Positions 52,220 through 62,056 of a DNA stretch of 64,000 nucleotides are shown in pieces. The notes below the pieces were generated by a model that was not told the origin of the DNA, searched no databases, and saw only the letters and a program-made list of their open reading frames with translations. Position numbers and translations under genes: made by a program. Location: contig NZ_CP036267.1 of the NCBI RefSeq assembly GCF_007744255.1, positions 5,592,001-5,656,000 on the forward strand, in the 5' to 3' direction. Position 1 is the stretch's first letter, and every line of letters starts with the position of its first letter. The stretch comes from Thalassoglobus polymorphus. GTDB taxonomy: Bacteria; Planctomycetota; Planctomycetia; Planctomycetales; Planctomycetaceae.

Positions 52220-53059
52220 TTACTCAGCCGATTTCCCAACAGGCAAGCGGCTCATCAAACCTTCGCTGACACGACCCACTTCGAGAAGCAAACGTGAAAC
52301 ACGGTTACGTAGCAAGCTGTAAGCGATAATGGCAGGAATCGCGACGACAAGTCCTTCCAGCGTGGTAAACAACGCTGTAGAAATTCCGTCTGCAAGATCT
52401 TTTGGTTTTGGAGCAACAGGAGCGGTTGCAATGGTTCGGAAGGAAGCAATCATCCCCCAGACAGTTCCCATCAATCCGATCATCGGAGCAACCGAACCGA
52501 TCAAGGCCAGATAGCTCAGACGGTGTTCCATGGTCATGCTTTCCTCTTCACCGACTTCCTGCATTCCTTCGATAGCTTCTTCGTAGCCACGATTGAGTCG
52601 GCTGAGTCCGGCAGCGAGAACGCGAGCGATGAGTGATTCATCGTTACGGGCGATTTCGTAGGCTCCCTGGTAATCTTTGGCGTTTAACTTCTCTTCAAAA
52701 GCTGCCACGAAACCTTCCGGGAGCATGTTGTCGCGTCGCACTTGCAACAAGTTCATCATAATGACTGCCACCATAATGAAGGAAATGAGCAGCAAGACTG
52801 CTCCAAACGCTCCCGAAGCGTTGATCATCCAGACAAGGAATGTTTCATTCGCTGGATTCTTTTCTTCACTTTCCTCTTCAGTCCCCGCTGGAGCAGGTTC
52901 GGCAGCTGGTTCCGCTGCCTCTGCCGCGGCGGGTTCAGCTTCGGCCTCCTGGAATGCCCAACTGGAACTGGGGGTGGATGCGACAAACATCGCCATGATT
53001 AACATGAGAAGGGTGGTCGCCTGCCAGAGCCGTCGTTGTCGAGTTCGACCAAGAAACAT
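52220..53059 (-). CDS. MotA/TolQ/ExbB proton channel with signal peptide and Ala/Pro/Glu linker
   Basis: About 279 residues from ATG 53059; an upstream ATG at 53077 adds 6. Unlike the first ExbB, it starts with a signal peptide-like segment (LMLIMAMFVASTP, cleavage near WAF) and an Ala/Pro/Glu linker (about 40-70). The channel follows: a helix VLLLISFIMVAVIMMNLLQV, a cytoplasmic domain, then LIGSVAPMIGLMGTVWGMIA with the family motif and LVVAIPAIIAYSLLRNRVSR. Such extended ExbB proteins with an extra N-terminal helix occur in TPR-linked Ton/Tol-like systems. It is followed by two ExbD genes. Confidence 0.92.
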   Translation of the reverse strand: MFLGRTRQRRLWQATTLLMLIMAMFVASTPSSSWAFQEAEAEPAAAEAAEPAAEPAPAGTEEESEEKNPANETFLVWMINASGAFGAVLLLISFIMVAVIMMNLLQVRRDNMLPEGFVAAFEEKLNAKDYQGAYEIARNDESLIARVLAAGLSRLNRGYEEAIEGMQEVGEEESMTMEHRLSYLALIGSVAPMIGLMGTVWGMIASFRTIATAPVAPKPKDLADGISTALFTTLEGLVVAIPAIIAYSLLRNRVSRLLLEVGRVSEGLMSRLPVGKSAE

Positions 53060-53431
53060 CAGATTCTCCGCTAACAAATAAGCCTATGGATCAAGTCAGT
53101 CTATAGATTTGGTTCTAATTCAGGCCCAACGAAACCCACTTGATTTGGGACCGTTATGGTTCGGGCTGAAAGGACGTGTGATCATAGAATGACACAGGAC
53201 CGGTCGCCATCGACTGATCCGTATATTTTTATAACGAAACGCAAACCGAGTACGAATATTCAGGGACGTTCCTGTCCCCTCAACCACATCTTGCGACTCA
53301 TTCATTCGTCCAAAAACGGAACTTGAAGAGATCAAACTGAATCTTTCTCAATCGAAATGGAATCATCCTGAAACCGACCCTGTCCCATCAGAGATCGCAA
53401 GTGCGTTGAAGATCATTGAGTCCGTTCGACG
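53060..53431. other. Gap within the second ExbB/ExbD cluster
   Basis: About 370 bases between the ExbB start and the stop of the upstream TPR gene, on the same strand. It may hold a separate promoter for the ExbB-ExbD-ExbD set. No gene or repeat recognised. Confidence 0.4.
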
Positions 53432-54502
53432 TCAGTTGGCCCCTGAGAGCTGCTTTGTCCAGGGGCTGTTGGGGTAGTCCGATTCCAGCTTAGCTGCGGC
53501 ATCGGCGCTACGGCTCGGCTGGTTCAGTGCTGGCCACAGCTTAAATAATCTAAAGAGGGCTTCTGCATGCAAATCGGAATGGGCAGCGAAAGCTGGAATC
53601 ACATCGACATGCAAGTAAGCCAAGACAGCCTCTTTGTTCTTTTGCCCCTGACTGACGTAGCCATCACCTAGTCTTAAGTATGCTTCAGCATTAATCCGCG
53701 AGTCATCCGCGGTCGTTTCTTCGATCACTTTATTCAAAATTGTGGTCGCTTCGTCTTGTTTATTCTGACGTTGCAGGCATTCTGCCTGACCGAGCTTGGC
53801 TTGAAGTTGACGTGATTTTTCAGCTGCACTTTTTGTACTCATCGCAGCGACCTGATCGAAAATCGCTTTGGCTCCGTTAATATCGTTGCGAGCAAGCAGT
53901 GTCTCGGCGTTCCCGATCTTGCCTGCCATTTGATAATCCGTCCAAGGAGCCTGCTCAAGAACCGTATAGGCCTCTTCTGCGGTACCGGCATCGTTCACCT
54001 GTAAAGCAGTGGAAGCCAGAATCATCTGAGCATCGAAGAAACGATAGAAATCGCGATTGGCTGCGATGAATTCTTTGAGTTGCGTGATGGCAGACGCAGC
54101 CTGGTCTGGATCAGATTGAGCCAGCTTCGAGGCAGTCCTGGCAAGAGAAAAGGTAATATCGGCTTTGACTCGAGTATTGCTGGCTTCAAGAGCCGCTAAT
54201 GCTTCCTGGTACCCCGTGACCGCTTGCGAGTAATTCCCATTGCGTTCGTTACTCCGCGCAAGTCCCAAGGCGGGAGGCTCACCTTTCCATTCAATATAGA
54301 GGATATCGTTGGCGGGAATTTTTTCCGTTTTATTCCCAACCTTTTGCGTGACTGTCACGTCAGTCTTGGTCACTTCAGTGATTTCGCCCGCGACAGGCTT
54401 AGCTGTACTCTTTCGATAAACGGAATCAATCGTTTGTGCGGAGGAGGTTGTTGACAGGACGAACAAGAGTCCGCAAGCAGCAAAGAGATGGTGTCGACAC
54501 AT
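53432..54502 (-). CDS. Exported TPR-type protein
   Basis: About 356 residues from ATG 54502, which opens a signal peptide (HHLFAACGLLFVLSTTSSA, then Q); a start at 54541 would add 13 residues. After a small beta domain (about 25-75, EVTKTDVTVTQKVGNKTEKI), the protein consists of helical repeats with TPR spacing (NYSQAVTGYQEALAAL, DINGAKAIFDQVAAMST, KQDEATTILNKVIEETT, NSPWTKQL). TPR proteins serve as scaffolds. It lies 72 bases after the giant protein and upstream of the ExbB gene in the same direction, so it likely works in that system. Confidence 0.78.
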   Translation of the reverse strand: MCRHHLFAACGLLFVLSTTSSAQTIDSVYRKSTAKPVAGEITEVTKTDVTVTQKVGNKTEKIPANDILYIEWKGEPPALGLARSNERNGNYSQAVTGYQEALAALEASNTRVKADITFSLARTASKLAQSDPDQAASAITQLKEFIAANRDFYRFFDAQMILASTALQVNDAGTAEEAYTVLEQAPWTDYQMAGKIGNAETLLARNDINGAKAIFDQVAAMSTKSAAEKSRQLQAKLGQAECLQRQNKQDEATTILNKVIEETTADDSRINAEAYLRLGDGYVSQGQKNKEAVLAYLHVDVIPAFAAHSDLHAEALFRLFKLWPALNQPSRSADAAAKLESDYPNSPWTKQLSGAN

Positions 54503-54574
54503 GTTATATTCAGCTTCGTTGAGAGAAATCGTAGTATTCAAATCGCAATGACCCGACGGGAGTTGCCCGGCTTC

Positions 54575-57500
54575 TTATTTTCCCGGATCTTTAGGTCTTT
54601 TCTTAGTTGGCTTCTTCTGTTTTGGAGCTTCCCCGCCCGCTTCTTTTTGAGCGGCTCGCGCCTTCGCTGCCCGTGCAGCTTTGATTTTGCGAATTTCTTC
54701 TTCCGTGTATTTCCGCTTTGCTTTCTGCTTTGTCGCAGCCGGTTTTTCGGTGGACTTTCCGGTAGGCTTTTCGCTGGACTTGCTTGTTGCGGTCTTCTGT
54801 TTTCCGCCAAGGTCCAACGTTTGCTTTTGCTTCTGCTTAACAGCTTTTTTCTTCGGTGCTTCGACAGGAAGTGAAATCATTGGAACCGGTTCATCACCAT
54901 CAGATTTTTTCGGTGCTGTTGACGGATCATAATTCGCGTATTTCTTTTTGCTTTGACCGACCGCCATGTAGTACAGGCCTGCGACCGCTCCCCCTCCGAA
55001 GAGAAGCATTACGATCATCAGCAAAGGACTGCTTCCGCCAGAAGCTTCAGCTTCTTCGGTTCCTTGAGTTGCCTGATTTCCGGCAACCTGAGGCTCTGCA
55101 TCAATCACACCAACCGGATCGGTTCCCTTCTTATCCAGGTCACGGGGAAGGTCAATAATGGGGCTCCCAAGTGCCTCAAGAATCTTCTGGTACAATGCAT
55201 TAAACCGGGCATACTCTTCATCCGGCCAACGTGGAGAGATTCGTTGGAAACCGGCGACAGCAGCCTGAGCACGTCTGATGTGGGTGACAGCCTCTTCCTC
55301 ATCAGCGACGGAATTCCCCCACTGAAGTTCTGTCTCGGCGATACGGTAACGAGCATCATAATGAAGCTTTTCCAGTCGCTCGTCTTTTTTGGAGAAGAGT
55401 TCTCGTTGCAGATACTGAGCCATTTTCGCCCAACCCCAAATCGTAACAGGATCACCTTCTTTAGAACCTTGCAAGGCTGGCTGGAACTTCTCAACCGTTC
55501 CGAGTTCTCCGCTGGATGCCCATTCCTGATACAAGCTCGCCGCCTCAAACTGAGCGTCCAATGCAGACGGATTCGTTTTCAAAATGTCCAGAATCACAGT
55601 CTCGGCAGCGGCATAATCTGGCTTGCGACGCAATGAACTCGCCAGGCGTAATTTGGTTCCGATGATTTGGCTCGGATCACTCACAAAATTGGGATCGCTG
55701 GCAACGCTCGTTAGGATTTTCTCATAGGCGTCGGACGCTTTCCCAAAGTACTCCTCCGATTTGGAGGCGGTATCCCGCGAACCATCTGCGAGGCTGGTGT
55801 AGGTCTCAGCAATCCACAACAGCGAATAAAATGTTTGACCATCTTCCCGGTTGTAGAGATCATTCAAGAACGCCTCGAATCCGGCACGTACTTCAGCGAG
55901 TCGCTCTTGTTCATTGGCTGCCCTGAGTCGATCAAGTTCCTGTTCAAGCTCACGGCCAAACTCGATGTAAACCTGCGTGAGTGCAGCCGCATCTTCTTTA
56001 CCGGCAACGTTCTCGAGGTCTTCACGAGCTTTTCTGGCTGCGTCCAGATTCTTCAATCCGATTTGGGCACGCAGAAGTTGTTGATATGCCAAACTCGCCA
56101 TTTCGCGGCTTTGCGCCTTAGACGGATCTTCGGGGCGGGCCTCGCCTTTCTTGACCGCAACAGCTTTGATCACCGGATGCGGTTCGGCGGTTAAGAGTTC
56201 GAGTGCTCCTTGAGGGCCATCTTTCTCCTTCTTGTAGATCCCATCAAGATTGCGAATGCTCACAAGCGTGAGTTTCGCACCGACAAGATCATCAGGAAGC
56301 GGTTTATCTGCTGGAATTCCTTTTTCCGCTTCAGCAAGTCCGGTCTCTAAATGCTTGACTGCAGCAGCTTTCCATTTGGTGAGATCTTCACCGGAGGGAC
56401 GTTCACCTTCAGGCTTGGCAGCGGAAAGAACATACTGTCGCCAATACGATTTTCCGGCAGAGACTTGTGCTTGAGCATAGCTCGATGTCCCAGCGGGGAC
56501 TTTCTCGTACCAAGCTGCAGCTTGAAGAAGGTCACCTGCCTGAAAGTGGATTTTTGCGACAGCGTTTCGAGCATCGTTTGCTCGATCAGACTCTGGCCAC
56601 CGCTCAGCGATTTTCTCCGCCATCCGCGTCAGCATCGCTGCTTCAAAGTCTCGGTTGTTCTCATCGGCACTTGAATAGGCGTAGTCGAACGAGGCCATCG
56701 CAACGAAAGCAGCTTCAAGGCCGACTTCTGGGTATTCTTCGCTGAACTTCGACATCTGATACTCCGCAACAGCAGCGGAGTCGTAGTATTTCTTCTGAAG
56801 CAGGAGGCCGTATGCGAGTCGTAATCGTGCGGAGTTCACCAGAATCGGGTCGATCTCCGGACGTTTGAGCTTCAACGCGATGTCGTACAGGCGAGTCATT
56901 TCGGCAGCGATTGCTATCAATTCTTCCTGCTTCGCAAGTGCCTCCTTGTTTTTTCCGGCAGCCTTCAGCTTCGAAATTTCCGTGTTGATCACATTGACCT
57001 GATCGAGCAGCAACTTGGCATTCCCATTCGCCGTTTCAAAATCTTTAGGGTCGCCAGGTTCCCGGTTCAATGCCACCATGACTCGTTGAACCATCGCTGT
57101 GGCGGGTGTTTTCAATTCACCGGGAAATCGGCTGATGGTCCGTGAGCGATTTAAGGCTTGAGTCAGGTAGGCGAACTTCTGCGTCTCGGGGGTGGTTCGA
57201 TCTGTCCCGAGAGATTCAAAGGCTCGACACATCTCCCATTGGATACCCAGACCGACATTCGTTCGAGAGCGAGCTTTCGCATCGCGCAACCACTCCTCTC
57301 CCTCGATTGTGACAAGCTTGTAGTCTTTGCGTTTTTCGTGATTCAGACAAATCAAGCGAAATCGTAAAGCCCTGTCTTTCAGGCTCAGCATTGTCGCTGA
57401 CTTTCCTTCATGGCCGAGAATTTCTTCATAAAGCCCCAGAGCGATCCCGATTTCCCCCTGTTCTTCGAAGCATTTTCCTTGCCACATCCGAGCAAATAAA

Positions 57501-58240
57501 CCACCGAGAACACTCCGGTGTTTTTTGTGAATTTCCTCGAACTCGAAGGCTGCTGCGGTCAAAATCTCTTTGCGTTTTGCGTCATCTTCATCGTAAGTTT
57601 GAGCGGTCCAGTATTGACACTGGGCAAGGTCCAACAGTGCTTCAATATGAGATGCGACCGCTTCGTCCCGAGCCTTGATGGTTTCCTTCTCTTCGACCGG
57701 GATGAATGTCGGAAACGAATCAACAACTTTTTTATGTTGACCGACAGCCTGTTGAAAAATTGTTTCAGCCCGCTTGATCATCGCTCGGGCGTTTTCACGA
57801 AACAGATCGCGGTTTCCTTCGTTTGAAGGTTTGTCACCATCCCAAATCTCGACCCGCGCCTGCTCTAACAAAATTCGACCACGTGACGTATTCGCCCGGC
57901 CAGCGAGAAGATGCGTCGGAGCCGCTTTCACAAATTGCTCGAACGACGCCTCCGCTGCGTCCAGCTGCTTTCGCTGGTCGTTGAGGTTTTTCAGTGTGCG
58001 AGCATGATCGAGCAGCGTTTGCCCGCGCTCATACGGAAGCACTTCTCGAACTTCCTTCGGCAACGTCTCGTCTGCTTCTACCGTAGCGAGATATTGCAGA
58101 GCGGTGTCGTAATAACCTCGATGCCTTAACCCTTCGATGAATTCCAAAACAGGCTCTTTTGCAAAAGCCGATGAACTGCATAAGAAAATGCAGCACGAGA
58201 AGACAAAAGCAGAAAAGTAGACCTGACGAAAAAATCGCAT
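54575..58240 (-). CDS. Giant periplasmic helical-repeat protein with a basic cytoplasmic tail
   Basis: About 1221 residues from ATG 58240 (other in-frame ATGs lie upstream). A signal peptide (VYFSAFVFSCCIFLCSSSAFA) is followed by roughly 1000 residues of TPR-like helical repeats (e.g. YDTALQYLATVEADETLPKE, AAAWYEKVPAGTSSYAQAQ, DAYEKILTSVASDPNF). Near residue 1065 a membrane helix (PLLMIVMLLFGGGAVAGLYYM) is followed by a tail of about 130 residues that is almost entirely Lys, Ala, Glu, Pro and Gln (KTATSKSSEKPTGK, KIKAARAAKARAAQKE, KKPTKKRPK). With a cleaved signal peptide, the topology puts repeats in the periplasm and the basic tail in the cytoplasm. Function not recognised; the layout suggests a tether between envelope and a cytoplasmic acidic partner such as nucleic acid. 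Confidence 0.75.
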   Translation of the reverse strand: MRFFRQVYFSAFVFSCCIFLCSSSAFAKEPVLEFIEGLRHRGYYDTALQYLATVEADETLPKEVREVLPYERGQTLLDHARTLKNLNDQRKQLDAAEASFEQFVKAAPTHLLAGRANTSRGRILLEQARVEIWDGDKPSNEGNRDLFRENARAMIKRAETIFQQAVGQHKKVVDSFPTFIPVEEKETIKARDEAVASHIEALLDLAQCQYWTAQTYDEDDAKRKEILTAAAFEFEEIHKKHRSVLGGLFARMWQGKCFEEQGEIGIALGLYEEILGHEGKSATMLSLKDRALRFRLICLNHEKRKDYKLVTIEGEEWLRDAKARSRTNVGLGIQWEMCRAFESLGTDRTTPETQKFAYLTQALNRSRTISRFPGELKTPATAMVQRVMVALNREPGDPKDFETANGNAKLLLDQVNVINTEISKLKAAGKNKEALAKQEELIAIAAEMTRLYDIALKLKRPEIDPILVNSARLRLAYGLLLQKKYYDSAAVAEYQMSKFSEEYPEVGLEAAFVAMASFDYAYSSADENNRDFEAAMLTRMAEKIAERWPESDRANDARNAVAKIHFQAGDLLQAAAWYEKVPAGTSSYAQAQVSAGKSYWRQYVLSAAKPEGERPSGEDLTKWKAAAVKHLETGLAEAEKGIPADKPLPDDLVGAKLTLVSIRNLDGIYKKEKDGPQGALELLTAEPHPVIKAVAVKKGEARPEDPSKAQSREMASLAYQQLLRAQIGLKNLDAARKAREDLENVAGKEDAAALTQVYIEFGRELEQELDRLRAANEQERLAEVRAGFEAFLNDLYNREDGQTFYSLLWIAETYTSLADGSRDTASKSEEYFGKASDAYEKILTSVASDPNFVSDPSQIIGTKLRLASSLRRKPDYAAAETVILDILKTNPSALDAQFEAASLYQEWASSGELGTVEKFQPALQGSKEGDPVTIWGWAKMAQYLQRELFSKKDERLEKLHYDARYRIAETELQWGNSVADEEEAVTHIRRAQAAVAGFQRISPRWPDEEYARFNALYQKILEALGSPIIDLPRDLDKKGTDPVGVIDAEPQVAGNQATQGTEEAEASGGSSPLLMIVMLLFGGGAVAGLYYMAVGQSKKKYANYDPSTAPKKSDGDEPVPMISLPVEAPKKKAVKQKQKQTLDLGGKQKTATSKSSEKPTGKSTEKPAATKQKAKRKYTEEEIRKIKAARAAKARAAQKEAGGEAPKQKKPTKKRPKDPGK

Positions 58241-58725
58241 GAAGTGAAACCGTTCTCTAGCCATTTTCATGGTATATGTGCTCGCGAAAACCAAGTGTCA
58301 TCCTTGCCACGATTCTATCATCTCACAGCTCGCACCGCAGAAATTGGTGGCGTTCTGGCGAGTTCGGGCAAAATTGTAAAACACCGGATTCAGAACTTCT
58401 CAGACAAGACATTCTCTGTGGTGGTGTTGCTCTCTTACAATCCAGAGAGCAATACAGAAGTGATCAGATCAGTTCAGTTCTAAACGCAGTCATTCCGAAT
58501 TATTGACACAAATTCGAGAAGTGGATGTGAAAATAAGCTGGCCTGTCGATTGACGCAACCAACTTGGGATTTTCTGAAAGTCGTATTCGAATATGTCGAT
58601 TGAATACTGTACACTTAGGTCTCTTAAAAATCCAATTCACTTGTCCGACGCCCCGCCTCGAAAGACAAAGAGTGAACTTCAGTGCAGTCCCCACTCTCTG
58701 ATGTCATAGGAACAGCAATAATTCC
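58241..58725. other. Intergenic region between divergent genes
   Basis: About 485 bases containing the promoters of the giant TPR protein and the PSCyt/PSD protein. Short open frames here look random. No repeat copy or RNA gene seen. Confidence 0.45.
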
Positions 58726-61700
58726 ATGCGCGATTCTTCCCCTCATCAAACTGCCAGCGTATCCATTTGCGTGCAACTTCGCCTGTTGCGTATCGCGATA
58801 ATCAGCTTCGTTTTTTGTAGCTGCGGACTTGGCAGCCTTGGACAGAAAACAGCTTGCGCTGACGACAACATCAAACGCGCACAGGAAAAATTCTTCGAAC
58901 AGCATGTCCGTCCATTGCTCGTTGAAAGCTGCTTTGAGTGTCATAACGACGAGAACCAAAAAGGTGGCTTGAGGCTCGACTCGATCGCTCATGCCCTCGC
59001 TGGCGGGGAGAGCGGGCCTGCAATTGATCCGCACAAGCCGGATGACAGCCTGCTGATGGAAGCTGTCCGCTATGAGTCCTATGAAATGCCCCCCAGCGGA
59101 AAACTGTCCGACGAGAAAATCGCCATACTCGAAAAGTGGATTTCAATGGGGGCTCCCTGGCCGGGCCAAAGCCGGAAGCCAGCGACCAAAAACCTGGCTG
59201 AGAAAATCACCGCCGAAGATCGACAATTCTGGTCTTTCCAACCCTTGGCAAATCCAAAGCCGCCAGAAGTTGAAAATGAAAAATGGGTCCGCAACGAAAT
59301 TGATCGATTCATTGCCAGAAAACTTCAAGAACAAAACATTTCGCCCAGCGAAGAAGCAAGCCGCAAGACTTTACTCCGACGCTTGTCCTTTGACCTCACC
59401 GGTCTTCCTCCCACGCCTGAACAACTCGACAAATTTCTCGCCGATGCATCGCCGCAGGCCTACGAAAAGCTCGTCGACGAATTTTTAGCATCTCCTCGAT
59501 ATGGAGAGCACTGGGCACGATTTTGGTTGGACTTGGTCCGTTACGCGGAGTCGGATGGTTTTCGCAAAGATGATTACCGCCCTGACGCGTGGAGATATCG
59601 GGACTATGTGATCAACTCATTCAATGAAGACAAGCCGTTTGATCAATTCACGCGTGAGCAAATCGCTGGAGATGAAATCGCCCCGCACGATCCGGAAGCA
59701 CTCACTGCGACCGGGTTCCTGAGACACGGAATCTACGAATACAATCAGCGTGATGCCAAAACACAATGGCAGGACATGCTCAACGACATTACCGACACCG
59801 TTGGAGATACGTTCCTCGGGATGGGGATGGGCTGTGCGCGATGCCACGACCACAAGTTCGATCCAATCCTTCAGAAAGATTACTTCCGGCTGCAAGCTTT
59901 TTTCGCCAACATCGCATTGAAGAACGATCGCCCACTGGCCACGCGTGAAGAGCTGAAAGCCTACGAGGCACAACTCGCGAAGTGGAAGGCTGCCAGCGCC
60001 GAAGCTCGGGAAAATCTCGAACTGCTTGAAGCTCCAAAACGAAAACAGCTCGCAGATTCCATTATCCAAATGTTCCCGGAAGATATTCAGGAAATGGTTG
60101 CGAAACCGTATTCCGAACGCACATCTTATGAAAACCAGATTTGCGAACTCGTCAACCTGCAGGTCGTCGACAGATACGCCACCATCTCATCAAAGTTCAA
60201 AGGCGAAGCAAAGAAAGAATGGGAAGCTCGCAAAGCAGAACTTGCTAAATTTGATCACCTCAAGCCCAAGCCGCTCCCTACTGGCCTTTCAGTGACGGAT
60301 TACGGCGTTGTTGCTCCTCCGGTCTTTATCCCCAGTAAAGAACGGCTGGGCGAAATCGCTCCCGGGTTCCTGACAATCTTCGATCCGAAAGTTGCACACA
60401 TTGAACCCGTCGCCCCAAATGTGCAAAGCACCGGTCGCCGAACCGCACTCGCCAACTGGCTAACCCGCGAAAATCATCCGCTCACAACTCGGGTCATCGT
60501 CAACCGAATCTGGAAAGAACACTTCGGTTCCGGAATCGTCGATAGTCCCAGCGACTTTGGACACCTGGGGGAACTGCCGACACATCCAGAACTACTCGAC
60601 TGGCTCGCCACGCAATTTGTTGAAAACGGTTGGAGTTTGAAGTGGCTGCACCGCGAAATCGTACTCTCTGCGACGTACCGACAATCGGCGATTCGCACTG
60701 ATCTCGACGCAGAAAAAATCGACCCCACCAATCGCCTGCTTTGGAAGTCGAATGTCCGACGACTGAAGGCTGAAGAAATCCGTGATGCTCAATTGGTCGC
60801 AACCGGAAAAATCGACTGGAAAGCCGGAGGGCCAGGCGAATCGGCTTCTTCCTCCCGACGCCGATCCATCTACACAAAAGTTCTACGCAACAAGCAAGAT
60901 CCTCTTTTGGCAGCCTTTGATTTTCCTGATCGAATGACGAGCAGTCCAACGAGAAACACCACGACTTCTCCTTCTCAGTCGCTCCTGTTGATTAACGGAA
61001 AATGGACGCTCAGTCGTGCCAGCGAACTTGCTAAACGAGTCCACGCCAATCATTCATCAAGTCTCGAATCTCAATTGCGCGAAGCATTTCAAATCGTCCT
61101 CAGCCGAAGCCCGAATGAAGACGAATTACAAAAGCTTGTCGATTACCTCGATCAGTCAGAAAAAGCAGACGACGAAAAAATCAATCAAGTCACGCCGCAG
61201 ATCAGCACTCAAGTGCTCGAAGTGAGCGACGAAAAAGAGAAGCCGCCAGTCCAGACAACTGACCAGTCGAATCTTCCCAGCGAACACTTCACTTTTTCCA
61301 CCACGCTTCTCTTGCGTTCTATCTTTAAAAATGCATCAGTCCGAACAATTGCATCTCAATGGAACGGGAGTTCAGGACAACCCGGCTGGGCATTGGGAGT
61401 GACCAGCACAAAGTCTGCTTACAAGCCACGCAACCTGATCCTGCAACTCGTCGGGAAGAATGCAGCTGGAAAGCGGCACTATGAAGTCATCGCATCAAAT
61501 ATTCACCTCGAACTCAACCACCCTTATTCAGTGACGGTTTCCGTCGACATGACAAACCCCAAAGAAGAGGGAGTCCTCTTTGTTGTCAAGGATCTGATTT
61601 CAAACGAAGTCCAAACCTCTCACGCCGCTCATTCCGTGATCAAACCGGAAAGCAATCCGCATCCGTTCATGCTTGGTGGCAGAGCAACTCTGAAGCAACA

Positions 61701-61959
61701 TAAATGGGATGGCTGGCTTGACGAGGTTCAACTTCTCAATGTTGCCCTTTCAGCTGATCAAATTACAGACAGCAACTACTCACCAACCGACAACACAGTC
61801 GTTGGGCGATGGAATTTTGATCGCCAGGAACTCCCCATTCAAGACGATGTCCACCAGAGAATGCTCGTCGTCGAAAGGAACTCCGATGATCCCCCAAACG
61901 CTTTAATCGACATCTGCCACATTCTGCTGAACTCCAACGAGTTCATCTACATTGATTAA
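58726..61959 (+). CDS. PSCyt1/DUF1549/DUF1553 planctomycete cytochrome-type protein with LamG insertion
   Basis: A 1077-residue exported protein of a family greatly expanded in planctomycetes. Signal-type N-terminus (about 20-45), then PSCyt1 with a CxxCH haem motif (CFECH, residues 69-73) and GESGPAIDPHKPDDSLL. DUF1549 follows (FIARKLQEQNISPSEEASRK, SPRYGEHWARFWLDLVRYAE) with a second haem-like motif in GCARCHDHKFDPI (about residue 370). DUF1553 starts near residue 560 (RRTALANWLTRENHPLTTRV). A LamG-like beta domain (about 853-1030, PGWALGVTSTKS, WDGWLDEVQLLNVALS) lies before the family's usual last segment LIDICHILLNSNEFIYID. The usual DUF1501 sulfatase-like partner gene is not next to it. 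Probably acts in polysaccharide breakdown or electron transfer in the periplasm; this is uncertain for the whole family. Confidence 0.93.
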   Translation: MRDSSPHQTASVSICVQLRLLRIAIISFVFCSCGLGSLGQKTACADDNIKRAQEKFFEQHVRPLLVESCFECHNDENQKGGLRLDSIAHALAGGESGPAIDPHKPDDSLLMEAVRYESYEMPPSGKLSDEKIAILEKWISMGAPWPGQSRKPATKNLAEKITAEDRQFWSFQPLANPKPPEVENEKWVRNEIDRFIARKLQEQNISPSEEASRKTLLRRLSFDLTGLPPTPEQLDKFLADASPQAYEKLVDEFLASPRYGEHWARFWLDLVRYAESDGFRKDDYRPDAWRYRDYVINSFNEDKPFDQFTREQIAGDEIAPHDPEALTATGFLRHGIYEYNQRDAKTQWQDMLNDITDTVGDTFLGMGMGCARCHDHKFDPILQKDYFRLQAFFANIALKNDRPLATREELKAYEAQLAKWKAASAEARENLELLEAPKRKQLADSIIQMFPEDIQEMVAKPYSERTSYENQICELVNLQVVDRYATISSKFKGEAKKEWEARKAELAKFDHLKPKPLPTGLSVTDYGVVAPPVFIPSKERLGEIAPGFLTIFDPKVAHIEPVAPNVQSTGRRTALANWLTRENHPLTTRVIVNRIWKEHFGSGIVDSPSDFGHLGELPTHPELLDWLATQFVENGWSLKWLHREIVLSATYRQSAIRTDLDAEKIDPTNRLLWKSNVRRLKAEEIRDAQLVATGKIDWKAGGPGESASSSRRRSIYTKVLRNKQDPLLAAFDFPDRMTSSPTRNTTTSPSQSLLLINGKWTLSRASELAKRVHANHSSSLESQLREAFQIVLSRSPNEDELQKLVDYLDQSEKADDEKINQVTPQISTQVLEVSDEKEKPPVQTTDQSNLPSEHFTFSTTLLLRSIFKNASVRTIASQWNGSSGQPGWALGVTSTKSAYKPRNLILQLVGKNAAGKRHYEVIASNIHLELNHPYSVTVSVDMTNPKEEGVLFVVKDLISNEVQTSHAAHSVIKPESNPHPFMLGGRATLKQHKWDGWLDEVQLLNVALSADQITDSNYSPTDNTVVGRWNFDRQELPIQDDVHQRMLVVERNSDDPPNALIDICHILLNSNEFIYID

Positions 61960-62056
61960 AAGCAGTCCGATTAAGCTTGAGTAGGTCGCCATTCGGAGCT
62001 GGATTAAATCTTGGATGTCACCTTGAAAATGCGAGTCTTCCTTCCTTGCGATGCCG

